Below are positions 22,321 to 33,690 of a DNA stretch of 64,000 nt, piece by piece. The stretch comes from Neoceratodus forsteri (Eukaryota; Chordata; Ceratodontiformes; Ceratodontidae), in the NCBI GenBank assembly GCA_016271365.2, contig CM028131.1, forward strand, positions 171,558,501 through 171,622,500, in the 5' to 3' direction. Below the pieces are notes generated by a model. That model ran no database searches. It saw nothing but the letters and a program-made list of their open reading frames with translations, and was not told the DNA's origin. A program made the position numbers and the translations under genes. How positions within the stretch are numbered: the stretch's first letter is position 1; each line of letters opens with the position of its first letter.

Positions 22321-23300
22321 TTCAGAAATATAGTGACATATTTACTAAACAGTATAATTACTCTTGAATTCAAAGTATATGGCTGTACAATATGGGATAT
22401 GATAGTGCAACACTAATATATTTGAAATAGACTTTTTTGGGGGGCTTTTTTATACTCAGTGTGTTGCTTAATATTGTTGACTACGGATTAGAATTGTTCT
22501 TTATTTATTAAATGCATAAACTGGTGCCAGGGGAATCCCCCTGAGCCAAACTAATTCTAGGTGCCCTGCGGGGATACAGAGCAGAAAGGGGCAAACAGAA
22601 GAAAAAGCAAAAATACTGGCAAACTAAAATCAGCTGAATATTAAATAAAACTGCAAGGATAAATAATCCTCAACTAATAAAGAAGTGCATAGAGGAGAAA
22701 GCAATTGTGTTATAAAACTAGTAATTTGTAATGATAAAATCAGGAGCCATGGCAGGCCATGACCATCAGGGGACACTACGGAGAGTCGGGGATTGTGCCA
22801 GTTGGGAAGCTAAAGGGTCAGATGCAATGGGCAGGAAGAGCAGAAAGAAGGAGTGGCGAAGGAATAGAATTACAATAGCTGCAGGAGCAAGATTCTGCAG
22901 GTCTAGAAGAAATGCATCATTTTAATATAGGCAACAAGCACAAAGAATTAATAAGAATTTGTTAAAACTTATTTATTGGCATGATTTGACGCATAGGTTT
23001 CAATGTACTGCATTTAAGTGTATTCAATTTCCATATTGATTTGGTCTAAAAATAGGACAAAATGCTGCAACAGAAGGCTCCCTGGGAGAGTAGCAATGGA
23101 TCACTTTAATTACTGGGCATGTGCATATGCGGGCAGTCTTTTATCAAAACAGGAGCTGTGCTCACAGGCTGGGAAATGCTTTCCACTGATTGGTCAGGAT
23201 GCCAACACTGATTTATTGGGCAGACATAGTACTAGCTGGATTATTTGCAAGGCGTTGCAGTGAGTGATGGCAGTTTTACTGCCCAGTTTTTTTCTGTATT
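22321..23300. other. no gene seen
   Basis: A/T-rich DNA with no recognised structure before the minisatellite. Confidence 0.4.
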
Positions 23301-23302
23301 AT

Positions 23303-25390
23303 GCACTGATCTCATTTCCTGGAACTTTGTTTAATAACACATCTATGTGTCCTCACCATAACCCCACCACCCTTCTTTGTTTCCTGGAACTTTGTTTAAT
23401 GACAGACTTAACTGCCCTCACCATAGCCCCACTAACTTCCTTTGTTTCCTAGAATTTTGTTTAATGTCAGGCTTAACTGCTCTCACCAGACTCCCACTCC
23501 CTTCCTTTGTTTCTTGGAACTTTGTTTAATGACAGGCTTAACTGGCCTCACTATAGCCCCACTCCCCTCCTTTGTTGCCTGGAACTTTATTTAATGACAG
23601 GCTTAACTGCCCCCATCATACCCAAACCCCGCTCCTTTGTTTCCTAGAATTTTGTTTAATGACACACTTACTGTAACTGTCCTCACCCATACTGTTGTCC
23701 TACTCTTTTGTTTCCTGGAACTTTGTTTAATGACAGACGTAACTACCCTAATCATACTCCAACCCCCTTCCTTTGTTTCCTGGAAATTTGCTTAATGACA
23801 GACATAACTACCCTCATTATACTTCCACCCCTTCCTTTGTTTCCTGGAACTTTGTTTAATGACAGATGTAACTACCCTCATCATACTCCAACCCCCTTCC
23901 TTTGTTTCCTGGATATTTGCTTAATGACAGACATACCTACCCTCATCATACTCCCACCCCCCTCTTTTGTTTCCTGGAACTTTGTTTAATGACAGACGTA
24001 ACTACCCTCATACTCCCACCACCTCCTTTGTTTCCTGGAACTTTGCTTAATGACAGACGTAACTACCCTCACCATACTCCAGCCCCTCCCCCTTTGTTTC
24101 TTGGAACTTTGTTTAATGACAGACATAACTACCCTCATCATACTCCAACTCCCCACCTTTGTTTCCTGGAACTTTGTTTAATGACAGATGTAACTACCCT
24201 CATCATATTCCAACCCCCTCCTTTGTTTCCTGGAACTTTGTTTAATGACAGATGTAGCTACCCTCACCATACTCCAGCCCCTCCTCCTCTTTTGTTTCCT
24301 GGAACTTTGTTTGACAGACATAACTACCCTCATCATACTCCAAACCCCTCCTTTGTTTCCTGGAACTTTGTTTATTGACAGATGTAACTACCCTCATGAT
24401 ACTCCACCCCCCCTTTGTTTCCTGGAACTTTGTTTAATGACAGCTGTAACTACCCTCACCATACTCCAGACCCTCCTCCTTTGTTTCCTAGAACTTTGTT
24501 TAATGACAGATATAACTACCCTCACCATACTCCAGACCCTCCTTCTTTGTTTCCTGGAACTTTGTTTGACGGACGTAACTACCCTCATCATACTCCAGCC
24601 CCTCCTCCTTTGTTTCCTGGAACTTTGTTTGACAGACGTAACTACCCTCATCATACTCCAAACCCCCCCCTTTGTTTCCTGGAACTTTGTTTAATGACAG
24701 ATGTAACTTCCCTCACAGTACTCCAACTCCCCTCCTTTGTTTCCTGGAACTTTGTTTAATGAGAGATGTAACTACCCTCACCATACTCCAGACCCTCCTC
24801 CTTTGTTTCCTGGAACTTTGTTTAATGACAGATATAACTACCCTCACCATACTCCAGACCCTCCTTCTTTGTTTCCTGGAACTTTGTTTGACAGACATAA
24901 CTACCCTCATCATACTCCAGCCCCTCCTCCTTTGTTTCCTGGAACTTTGTTTGACAGACGTAACTACCCTCATCATACTCCAGCCCCTCCTCCTTTGTTT
25001 CCTGGAACTTTGTTTAATGACAGATGTAACTTCCCTCACAATACTCCAACTCCCCTCCTTTGTTTCCTGGAACTTTGTTTAATGAGAGATGTAACTACCC
25101 TCACCATACTCCAGACCCTCCTCCTTTGTTTCCTGGAACTTTGTTTAATGACAGATATAACTACCCTCACCATACTCCAGACCCTCCTTCTTTGTTTCCT
25201 GGAACTTTGTTTGACAGACATAACTACCCTCATCATACTTCAACCTCCCTCCTTTGTTTCCTGGAACTTTGTTTAATGACATATGTAACTACCCTCATCA
25301 TACTTCAACCCCCCTCCTTTGTTATTTGGAACTTTAATGACAGACTTAATTGGCCTCACCATACTCCCACCCCTTCCTGCAACAAAATTT
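23303..25390. repeat. 65 bp minisatellite, about 32 units
   Basis: The consensus unit opens TTTGTTTCCTGGAACTTTGT and continues with TTAATGACAGA(C/T)(G/A)TAACTAC, CCTCATCATACTCCA and a C-rich spacer. Units are 61-66 bp and vary by small indels such as loss of AAT in TTTAATGAC. The first units (23303-23700) and last units (25260-25390) are the most diverged, and the core 24000-25260 is homogenised. All ORFs over the array (FPGTLFNDRxNYPHHTP...) are by-products of the repeat. Confidence 0.95.
24415..25258. repeat. 5-unit higher-order repeat, period about 322 bp
   Basis: Within the minisatellite the same ordered series of five unit variants restarts at about 24415, 24737 and 25060. It can be followed by the pair of shortened units lacking AAT and by the CTTCCCTCACA variant at 24709 and 25031. 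The third copy is incomplete. This implies recent segmental duplication within the array. Confidence 0.8.
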
Positions 25391-26003
25391 ACCCATAGAG
25401 AATTTGTATCACCAAGCGAATGCAAAGCAATTTTTTACCCTGCCTGTTTTAAAATCAGCAGTGCATCTTATGGTAGATATTTAGAACCCATAACTTGTTG
25501 ATCTATTTTAGGTTGCTTTTTTTTTTTCCATGTCTTGAAGGCCAACATTTTTTCCTTGTTTCGAGTCTGCTTTAACACTTTTCTAGATCTGAAACTATTA
25601 AAACGGCATTCTTTTTCACATGACTATTTTCAGGGTTTCATCAGTAATTTTCAGATATTGTTGAACACCAATTGTTTAACTTCACTTTTCTTATGACTAA
25701 ATTGGAACATCATGCAAAAGACACTGCTCCCTGACCTTATGTGGCAATGAGTGTTCAAAAACTGCTAAGAATACTAATGAAAATCAAGGGAACATTCTAA
25801 GATTAATGCTCACAAAACTATGGGCTTTTTGAAACCCACCCTTACTTATCTAGTCTGCATGAGTCAGTCCAGGTAAAACAAATCTTAATTTTATTAGCAG
25901 TCCTCACTGCAAGTGAAGGGATGGTAAATGGGCCCAAAAGACATGGACAGATGATTTCTTTCACATCCTGGTCTGCCCAACGCTCAGATGTTTTTGATGT
26001 CTA
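25391..26003. other. no gene seen
   Basis: A/T-rich DNA without recognised features between the minisatellite and the CR1 3' end. Confidence 0.45.
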
Positions 26004-26095
26004 CATAGAAACATAGAATTTGACGGCAGATAAGGACCACTTGGACCACCTAGTCTGCCCATTTCCCTACCTAATGCATAGGCTGCAGATCCAAG

Positions 26096-29078
26096 TTAAC
26101 TAACAGAATACTTCCTCCTACCTTCCCCCACTAGAATTGCCTTATGTCTGTCCCATGCATCCTTGAATTCCTCCACTGTTTTTGAGTCCACTACCTCCTC
26201 AGGAAGCTGTTTCATGTATCCACAACCCTCTCTGTGAAAAAATAATTTCCTCACGTGACCTTTGAGTTGTCCCCCCTCTATCTTCAAATTGTGCCCCCTT
26301 GTTCTTGCACTTCTCTTTTTCTGAAAGATGCTACCATCTTGGACACTGTTGATTCCCTTGATGTACTTGAAAGTGTCTATCATGTCCCCCATCTCCCTCC
26401 TCTCCTCGAGTGTATACATATTAAGCTTCTTTAATCTCTCTTCGTATGTCTTCTAGTGCAGACCCTGCACCATTTTAGTTGCCCTCCTCTGGACAGCCTC
26501 CATCCTGTCTATGTCCTTGCGGAGATGGGGTCTCCAGAACTGGACGCAGAACTCCAGATGGGGTCTCACCAACTGTCTGTACAAAGGGATAACAACTTCC
26601 TGTTTTCTACTGGTGATGCCTCTCCTTATGCATCCCAGTATCCCATCAACTCATCTTACTGCCTTCTCACATTGCTTGCCCACCTTGAGGTCATCTGATA
26701 TGACTACCCCAGGTCCCTTTCCATTTCTGTAGTTGTTATTATCTCACCCCCCATTGTGTACTCTTCCCCTGTATTTTTGTTTCCCAGATGCATTACTTTG
26801 CACTTCTTTGCACTGAATGTAAGCTGCCATATATTTGACCATTCCTCCAACCTTGCCAAGTCCCTTTGCATCCTCTCCACCCCATCTTCTGCATCAACCC
26901 TGTTGCAGATCTTTGTATCATCTGCAAAGACACATACTTTTCCTTCCAGTCCTTCTGCAATGTCACTTATAAAGACATTAAAGAGGACCAGTCCCAGTAC
27001 TGAACCCTGCAGTACCCCACTGGTAACCCCCTTCCTTCAGAGTAAACTCTGTTTACTATTATCCTCTGTATCCTGTTGTCCTGCCAATTTTTAACCCAGG
27101 CTAACACCTTGGGATCCACTCCAAGACTGGCTAACTTGTATATTAATCTTCTGCGTGGGACTGTGTCAAATGCCTTGCTAAAGTCTAGGTAGGCCATGTC
27201 CACTGCCCCTTCCTGGTCTACCACATTGGTCACCCAGTCAAAGAAATCTATTAGATTCATCTGACATGACCTTCCCACTGTGAATCCATGCTGCCTTGGG
27301 TCCTGTGCCCCACTGGCCTCTAGGAACTCAACAATTATTTCCTTTAGAAGTGATTCCATCATTTTCCCTACCACTGAGGTCAAACTAACAGGTCTGTAGT
27401 TTCCTGCCTCTGTCTTACTCCCACTTTTATGAAGGGGAATCACATTTGCCCTCCTCCAGTTCTCCATTACTGGACCATCCTGCCATGATCTATTAAAAAG
27501 GGAGGTCAGTGGTGTCACTAATTCTACCCTTAGTTCTTTTAGAATTCTTGGGTGAATCCCGTCAGGCCCCATTGTTTTGTCCACCTTCAGTTTTAAGAGT
27601 TCTTTCAGGACCCTTTCTTCTGTGAATGGACTGGTTTTGACTTCCCTATCCAGAGTGTTTCTATTCTTTGATTTAGGTATCTTCCCCTCCTCTTCTTTTG
27701 TGAATACTGAGCAGAAGTATTCATTCAGTATCCCTGCTTTTTCACTGTCATCCTCCACCCACTCTCCCTTCCCTTTAGTAAGCCTCATTATCCCTTCCTT
27801 CATCTTTCTTCACTCCCTAATATACCTATAAAAGGTTTTATCCCCCTTCTTAACTGAGTGGGCTATCTTTTCCTCAGTTTGGGCTTTTGCTATTCTGACT
27901 GTCTTCCCCACTTCCTTCTGCTTTAACTGGTACGGTTCACTGTCCTGCTCCTTCTGTGTTTCCTTGTACTTCCTGAATGCTACCTTTTTCTCCTTAACCT
28001 TCCCCACCACCTCTTTTGAGAACCATAGTGTTTTTTTCCTTCATTTTGCTTTGTTGATTTGCTTCACACAAAGGCTTGTTGCTTCTGTGATGGCTGTTTT
28101 GATTTTTCCCCATTGTTCCTCCACCCCTCCTTCTTGACAGTTTGCTAGTGCTCTTCTGAGGCACTCTCCCATTTTCCCAAAGTCAGCCCTCCTAAAGTCC
28201 AATACTCTTAGTTTTGTATGGTTCGACTCTATGGCTGTGTTTATTCTGAACCACACTGTTTTGTGGTCACTTGTTCCCAGATAGCTACCCACTTCTAGAT
28301 CTGAGATCCTTTCTCCATCCCCATTTGACAGTACCAGGTCTAAGATTGCGCCCTCCCTAGTGGGTTCCACCACTAGCTGTCTGAGGCATGCCCCCTGCAG
28401 GGCATCAAGAATAAACCTGCTTTTTGATGTGGCTGCAGCCAGGGTGCTCCAGCTAATGTCTGGCATGTTCAGGTCCCCCATCAACAATAACTCCCCTTTT
28501 TCTGCCATTCTAAGGATCCCTTCTATCATTTCCTTGTCCATTCTCTCTCCCTGACATGGGGGTCCATATACAACCCCTGTGTGAATTGTGGTGCCATATC
28601 CTGTTTCCAGGGTAACCCACAGTGCCTCCTCTACTCCCTGTTTATCCTTTAGTTCCATTGCTTTGATCCCTTCCCTTATATAGAGAGCTACTCTTCCTCC
28701 TCCACTTTTACCCTCTCTGCCCCTCCTGTACATTGTGTATCCTGGTATGTTGACATCCCAGTCATGGTTCTCAGTGTACCATGTTTCTGTGATTGCCATG
28801 ATATCCAGATGTCCCTCTTCTGTCAAAGCTACTAGTTCAGGGAGCTTGTTACACAGGCTACGGGCATTGGTACTCATCACCCTCCATTTGTTGATGGCCT
28901 TACCCGTTTTAGCCTCATCCCTGTCCTTACTGCCTTTTTCTGCAATTACCCCTGTCCTGCTCCCCATTAGCTTCTCTACCTTAGTGTTTACCTCTCTAAC
29001 TACTGTGTTTTCTGGGGGGAGGCTGGGTTTTCCCTGCTCCTTTTCAGTGCCTCCCCTTGGCTGGTTTTGTGCTTGCAA
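26096..29078 (-). pseudogene. CR1 ORF2: endonuclease + reverse transcriptase
   Basis: The APE-type endonuclease occupies about residues 65-300. STNARSL carries the Asn, ITETW the catalytic Glu, VYGPPCQG follows, then GDLNMPDISW with the catalytic Asp/Asn and LGTSDHK with the catalytic His. RT follows with MGPDGIHPRILKEL, NYRPVSLTSVVGKMME, DMAYLDFSKAFDTVPR (palm A) and, in shifted frame near 26900, FADDTKICNRVD (palm C). The C-terminal segment is at 26419-26096 (DMIDTFKYIKGIN). TGA stops at about 28040 and 27807, and a frameshift just before the PQGSVLGP block (about 27030), break it. ORF2 overlaps the end of ORF1 by 35 bases. Confidence 0.9.
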
Positions 29079-30063
29079 TTATGCATTTAAACCTATCACC
29101 CTCTGATTCTGGTTCCCCTCCTGGACAGATGCAAACCATCATGCCAGTATAGGCCTGTATCCTCAGGTGGACCCCCAGTCCCGATGAAGCCAAAACCTGA
29201 GCTCTGCACCAGTTTTTCAACCATTCATTGAATCCCATGGTGTGGAGTACTCTAGTATCACCCTTGCCATAGACAGGCAGCACCTCTGAGAAGGTTACTG
29301 TATGTGTTACCTGTCTAAGGCCCCTTCCCAACTCTTCAAACTCCTCTTGTGCTGCTGTGATCCCATTCACAGCCAGGTCATTTGTCCCTAGGTGGACAAT
29401 GATATCCAGCTCCCTCCCTCGTGCAGCTGCTCCAGCAATCCTGAGGATTCGCTCCCTGTCCCTCCCAGCCGTGGCCCCAGGCAGGCACCTTACCTCCCTC
29501 TCCCCTTCATTCCCCAGATCTACCCCCCTAATAATTAAGTCCCACACCAGGAGTTGTTTCCTTCCCCTGTGGGATCCCATGCCACCCTCCTGTGGGACTA
29601 CTTTGTGGAGGTTCCCAGCATCCTTATTGGTCTCCACTGCTGGTTCCTCTGTAGAGGAACCATTCTCCACCAAAAGAGCATATGAATCGTGGAGAGGTAC
29701 AACTGGAGGAATGTGCATCTGTTCCACCACCCTCTCCCTACCTGAGCCCACCTTGGTCCAACTGCTCCTCTTTCTTGGCAACCTCTGAGGTAGCAGCAGT
29801 GGCCCTGGTGGTCCCTGGATAGGGAAGGAGGTTTCACAAATTCTAGCCAAGTCAGCCCGGAGACGAGTAACCTCCTCCCTCAGACCAGAGAGGTGTCTAC
29901 AAATAGGGCAGCACTGCAGCCTCCAGGAAGTCTCCTGGAAGACTGCTGCTCCACAGCCAGTGCATTGCACTACTCCCCACATGTCTGTCTTCTTTCCTGA
30001 TTCTCTTCCATTAAGCCTTTTTTTTTGGTTATATATAGTTAGTGAGTGTGCTATTACATTCAA
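29044..30063 (-). pseudogene. CR1 ORF1: zinc finger + esterase
   Basis: The 339-codon ORF has an N-terminal zinc-binding cluster (CTGCGAAVFQ...CCPICRH, residues 34-56), a leucine/arginine heptad segment (LREEVTRLRADLARI) and a C-terminal SGNH-esterase-like domain, as known for CR1 ORF1. The Asn block HLGTNDLA is intact. The serine block reads LLVWDLIIRG where GDS is expected. The Asp-His block HDGLHLS is in another frame near 29110-29140, so the last 30 residues are frameshifted. The family role is RNA binding/chaperoning in the retrotransposition particle. This copy would lack esterase activity. Confidence 0.85.
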
Positions 30064-30300
30064 TGCAGTGTGCTATGCTGGTAAGGAAACATGCTGTATG
30101 CACCTCCTCCCTTGAAGAAATTATGTCACAACCCCTGCTATAAAGGAAGTGACACCTGGGGAGGTGGGATGTGGGGAAGGCTGGGTGTGGGCCCAAGCTG
30201 TGCCCTCAGGAACAATCAGCTACAAGCTCTGATCCACCACTAGGATGAATGTTAACCTTCCTTTCAGCAAGACAACCTGCACAACAATCAGGGGAACACA
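30064..30300 (-). promoter_or_regulatory. CR1 5' untranslated region
   Basis: Non-coding sequence between the tandem 5' repeats and the ORF1 start. Confidence 0.5.
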
Positions 30301-31638
30301 GTCTCCTGCACCTGAGGCTGTCTGTCTTTCAATCCACACTGCAACTTTTGCTATAACAACTCCTTAACCTCCAGTAACTTATTTAAAAATAGTTTAACTA
30401 TCACAAAATCCTACACACCAGTAAATTATTTAAAATTGTTTCTGTCCCAAAATCCTAGTAGTCAATCCAGCTACCTCCAAGGGACAACCAAAATGCAGTA
30501 TTTAAACCCTTATGAAGTTACTTCCATGATAAGCAGAGTTTGCAAGCTCCTTATTCAACTTCTCAGCCACCTGTAATTTATTTAAAAATAGTTTAACTGT
30601 CAGGAAATCCTAGTAGACAATCTAGCTACCTCCAAGTGTCAACCCAAATGCAGTATTTAAATCCTTCTGAAGTTACTCACAAGATAAATAGAGTTTACAA
30701 GCCCCTTCTTGGTTAAACACTAAATAAATATGTAAATAAAAAGCAATTACCAAGGGTCGTTAGTTTCACCTCCCACAGAATTGAGCAAAAGTGCACGTTG
30801 TTGCAGATATCAAGTGCAATATAGAATCTCTCACACAGCTCACAGCTAAATAAAGAAGTAGTCTCCTTCCAGGTCAAGAAAATGTGCTTTGTGTCTCCAA
30901 ATGATGCATCCACCAATAGTTTATAGTAATCTGATCAAGTCTGGAAGGCTTCACTCGGGGCAATTGGTTGACAATGGTTATGATTCAGCCTTTCCTGATC
31001 CAGTACAACACTTTGTGGTCTGAAAGCAATGAGGGAAACAATTTCCTGCACCTGAGGCTTTCTGTCTTTCAATCCACACTGCAGCTTTTGCTATACCAAC
31101 TCCTTAACCTCCAGTAACTTATTTAAAAATAGTTTAACTATCACAAAATCCTACGCACCAGTAAATTATTTAAAAATAGTTTCTGTCCCAAAATCCTAGT
31201 AGTCAATCCAGCTACCCCCAAGGGACAACCAAAATGCAGTATTTAAACCCTTATGAAGCTACTTCCAAGATAAGCAGAGTTTGCAAGCTCCTTATTCAAC
31301 TCCTCAGCCACCTGTAATTTATTTAAAAATAGTTTAACTGTCAGGAAATCCTAGTAGACAATCTAGCTACCTTCAAGGGTCAACCCAAATGCAGTATTTA
31401 AATCCTTCTGAAGTTACTCACAAGATAAACAGAGTTTACAAGCCCCTTCTTGGTTAAACACTAAATAAATATGTTATGTAAATAAAAAGCAATTACCAGG
31501 GGTGGTTAGTTTCACCTCCCACAGAATTGTGCAAAAGAGCACGTTGTTGCAGATATCAAGTGCAATATAGAATCTCTCACACAGCTCACAGCTGAATAAA
31601 GAAGTAGTCTCCTTCCAGGTCAAGAAAATGTGCTTTGT
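30301..31638 (-). repeat. tandem 740 bp repeat at CR1 5' end (1.8 copies)
   Basis: 31041-31638 repeats 30301-30892 with only scattered differences (for example TCCTGCACCTGAGGCT at 30304 and 31044). The period is about 740 bp and the complete unit includes 30893-31040. The outer copy stops abruptly at 31638, which is where recognisable element sequence ends on its 5' side. The layout resembles promoter monomers in front of some LINE families. Confidence 0.75.
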
Positions 31639-31639
31639 C

Positions 31640-32483
31640 TAATGTGAGAGAGCACTGGGGCACACTCCACAGAAGGTTATGTGGGGATTTTGCATCTTTA
31701 GTTTATATATGGTAATGCATCCATTAACAACATACATTAATGTCACCCCTCATCAAACAAAGGCTGGAAAGAATTCTGGTAAGATGGCTGGCACCCAATA
31801 AGCAAGAGGATCATGGATCCCCATGCAGGATTGGCTGCCCTCAGGACCAAAGTGCAGGACTTGAGGAGCACCATTGTATGGGTTCAGTAGGGACTGCAGC
31901 TCCATCACCATGATATGCACCGTGCACCTTCAAGGGTAAGTCAGGCCCCTGGGAAAGTTCAGACTCTTGGGCCCCTATGCAGCTATGTACAGTAGCATGC
32001 TGGGTGGCCTGGGCCCCTCTTTGGTACCAGGCCCCAGGAACTATTCCTGGCTCCACCACCCTCTCAAGGGCCCTGGGGTAAGTTGACTGTAGAGGGAGAA
32101 GAGAGTCAGCACCTGCATGGAGGATAAGTACCCAGAATCAAATTTTCACCCTTTGTGCAAGCTACTTAGGAGGACTGCACCAGCATGGAGACAACTGGCA
32201 GAAGTCCTGAAGGAGAGGCAGTGTCCAGTAATCTAAAAAGACAAAGCACCTCAGCATTAAAGCACTGAGGCAGGGTTAGCCAAAAAGGGCATTGGCAATA
32301 AAGTCACTTTTCAAAGAAAACACAATTATCACATATACCCCCATAATGCAAAGCATCACGAGATGTATATGCAAATCATGAACATTTAGGCTAGTTCTGC
32401 TTTAAGCAGGAATGCATTGTGCCAAAAGGTCTCTTACACAATCTATGTTTCGTCCTACTCAGGACTCCTCAGTGTGCCATATC
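31640..32483. other. no gene seen
   Basis: No recognised structure. Confidence 0.4.
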
Positions 32484-32676
32484 TATTTTTTTTTTATTTT
32501 ATTCTTTTGGTAACCAGGTAAGGCCCACTAGGCACAAGTGCCTGTTTCAGGGGCAACCGGGAGCACTGAGGTGGTTAAGTGACTTGTTCAGTCACACGGT
32601 ATGCAAGGTCCCAGGTATGCTGGATGTACTAAGTTCATTCACAGCTCATTGCTCTAACCTCTAGGCTATACTGCCA
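32484..32676 (-). mobile_element. tRNA-headed SINE family A, copy 1
   Basis: The minus strand begins TGGCAGTATAGCCTAGAGG TTAGAGCAATGAGCTGTGAA, a tRNA-like head with box A. The body is GTGACTGAACAAGTCACTTA ... GGTTGCCCCTGAAACAGGCA, then GTGGGCCTTACCTGGTTACC and an AATAAAATAAAA tail. Same family as 33478-33690 and 36536-36640. Confidence 0.75.
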
Positions 32677-33477
32677 TTTGTATCTCACCCCAGGAGAAAA
32701 ATTAAACAAACTAGTCATTATGTGGTTTTACGGGTCCAGTAATGATGAGCTGGGGGGGGGGTCAGGAAGTGAAAGAAGCAGCAAGAAGCTCTTGATAGCA
32801 ATACTGTATGTGTTTCAATAGTCAGGGGGATGAGGAGGGTAGTATGCAGCTCAGGCTTGGTGTATAGATCCATTCTGTGCTATCCACAGCAACAGTGGAA
32901 ACTGTCGCACCTCTCATGGAGAGGCTACTAAGCAGGAAATGGGAAAAGTCAGTGGCAGTAGCAGTGGCTGTGCTACACAAAGGTACCAGTGGCCTGGCAC
33001 AACAGCAAAAAGGAGGCACAAGAAAAGATTAGGGAGCTAGGGAGACGGCTGAGAAGAGAGCAGTAGACTTTTACGAGGGGCTGCCAGTGCCGCATGGTAG
33101 TGAACACAGAAAAAAATTATAGATTTTAACACATGACCAAAGGTGTTATTGAGAGGAGAAAAGTTTCTGCTATACCCAGTCCCCTGGACTTACTATGGGA
33201 CTACCTAAAGGTAGGGAACCGGCTGGGGTTTTCATTTGTGTCTGAGCACTGAGGCAGTTGAAGGGTCCCTAGAGGCTGCTACTAAATCCAATAAAATATT
33301 TCAGCACATAAAATCCATTGTCCATGCATGGGATGTAGAGTCAAGGACAGAGAATAAGTAATACCAAACTGTGAAGAGCGAGCTAATTCATAATACACTG
33401 AGTGGGTACTGTGACATCATGGAACACGAGAGCAAAGCTCAAGGGCTCCACTAGTGTCACAGTACCTGGCTCGTGAA
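32677..33477. other. no gene seen
   Basis: No recognised structure; a G-run at 32751-32760. Confidence 0.4.
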
Positions 33478-33690
33478 TTTTATTTTATTCTTTGGTAACT
33501 GAGTAATGCCCACTAGACACAAAGGCCTGTTTTCAGGGGTGACCTGGGAGCACTGGGGGGGTTAAGTGACTTGCTCAGAGTCACACATTGTGCAAGTGGA
33601 GATTGTGAGAATCAAACCAAGGTCTAGTCTGCTGGATGTACCAAGCTTGTTTACAACTCGTTACTCTAACCTCTAGGCTATACTGCCAGC
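33478..33690 (-). mobile_element. tRNA-headed SINE family A, copy 2
   Basis: The minus strand begins GGGCTGGCAGTATAGCCTAG, keeps the TTGATTCTCACAA box-B equivalent and GTGACTCTGAGCAAGTCACT, and ends in AATAAAATA. Better preserved than copy 1 in the middle. Confidence 0.75.

Larger units (their letters stand above)
26004..31638 (-). mobile_element. CR1 LINE copy 2, near full length
   Basis: This minus-strand CR1 of about 5.6 kb has a duplicated 5' region (31638-30301), a short untranslated part, ORF1 (30063-29044), ORF2 (29078 to about 26096) and a 3' tail. The tail reads CTTATCTGCCGTCAAATTCT ATGTTTCTATGT on the minus strand, the family hallmark. The few lesions are two in-frame TGA codons and at least one frameshift in ORF2, and frameshifts/substitutions in ORF1. 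It is the youngest-looking CR1 here. No target duplication was found, as usual for CR1. Confidence 0.92.

Noticed and set aside
23303..25390. CRISPR-like array
   Set aside because: Units vary throughout and there are no unique spacers; the context is eukaryotic.
23708..25398. Series of ORFs with FPGTLFNDRxNYPHHTP repeats on both strands
   Set aside because: Produced by a minisatellite lacking stop codons in several frames; unit lengths of 61-66 bp change frame, so no protein is conserved.
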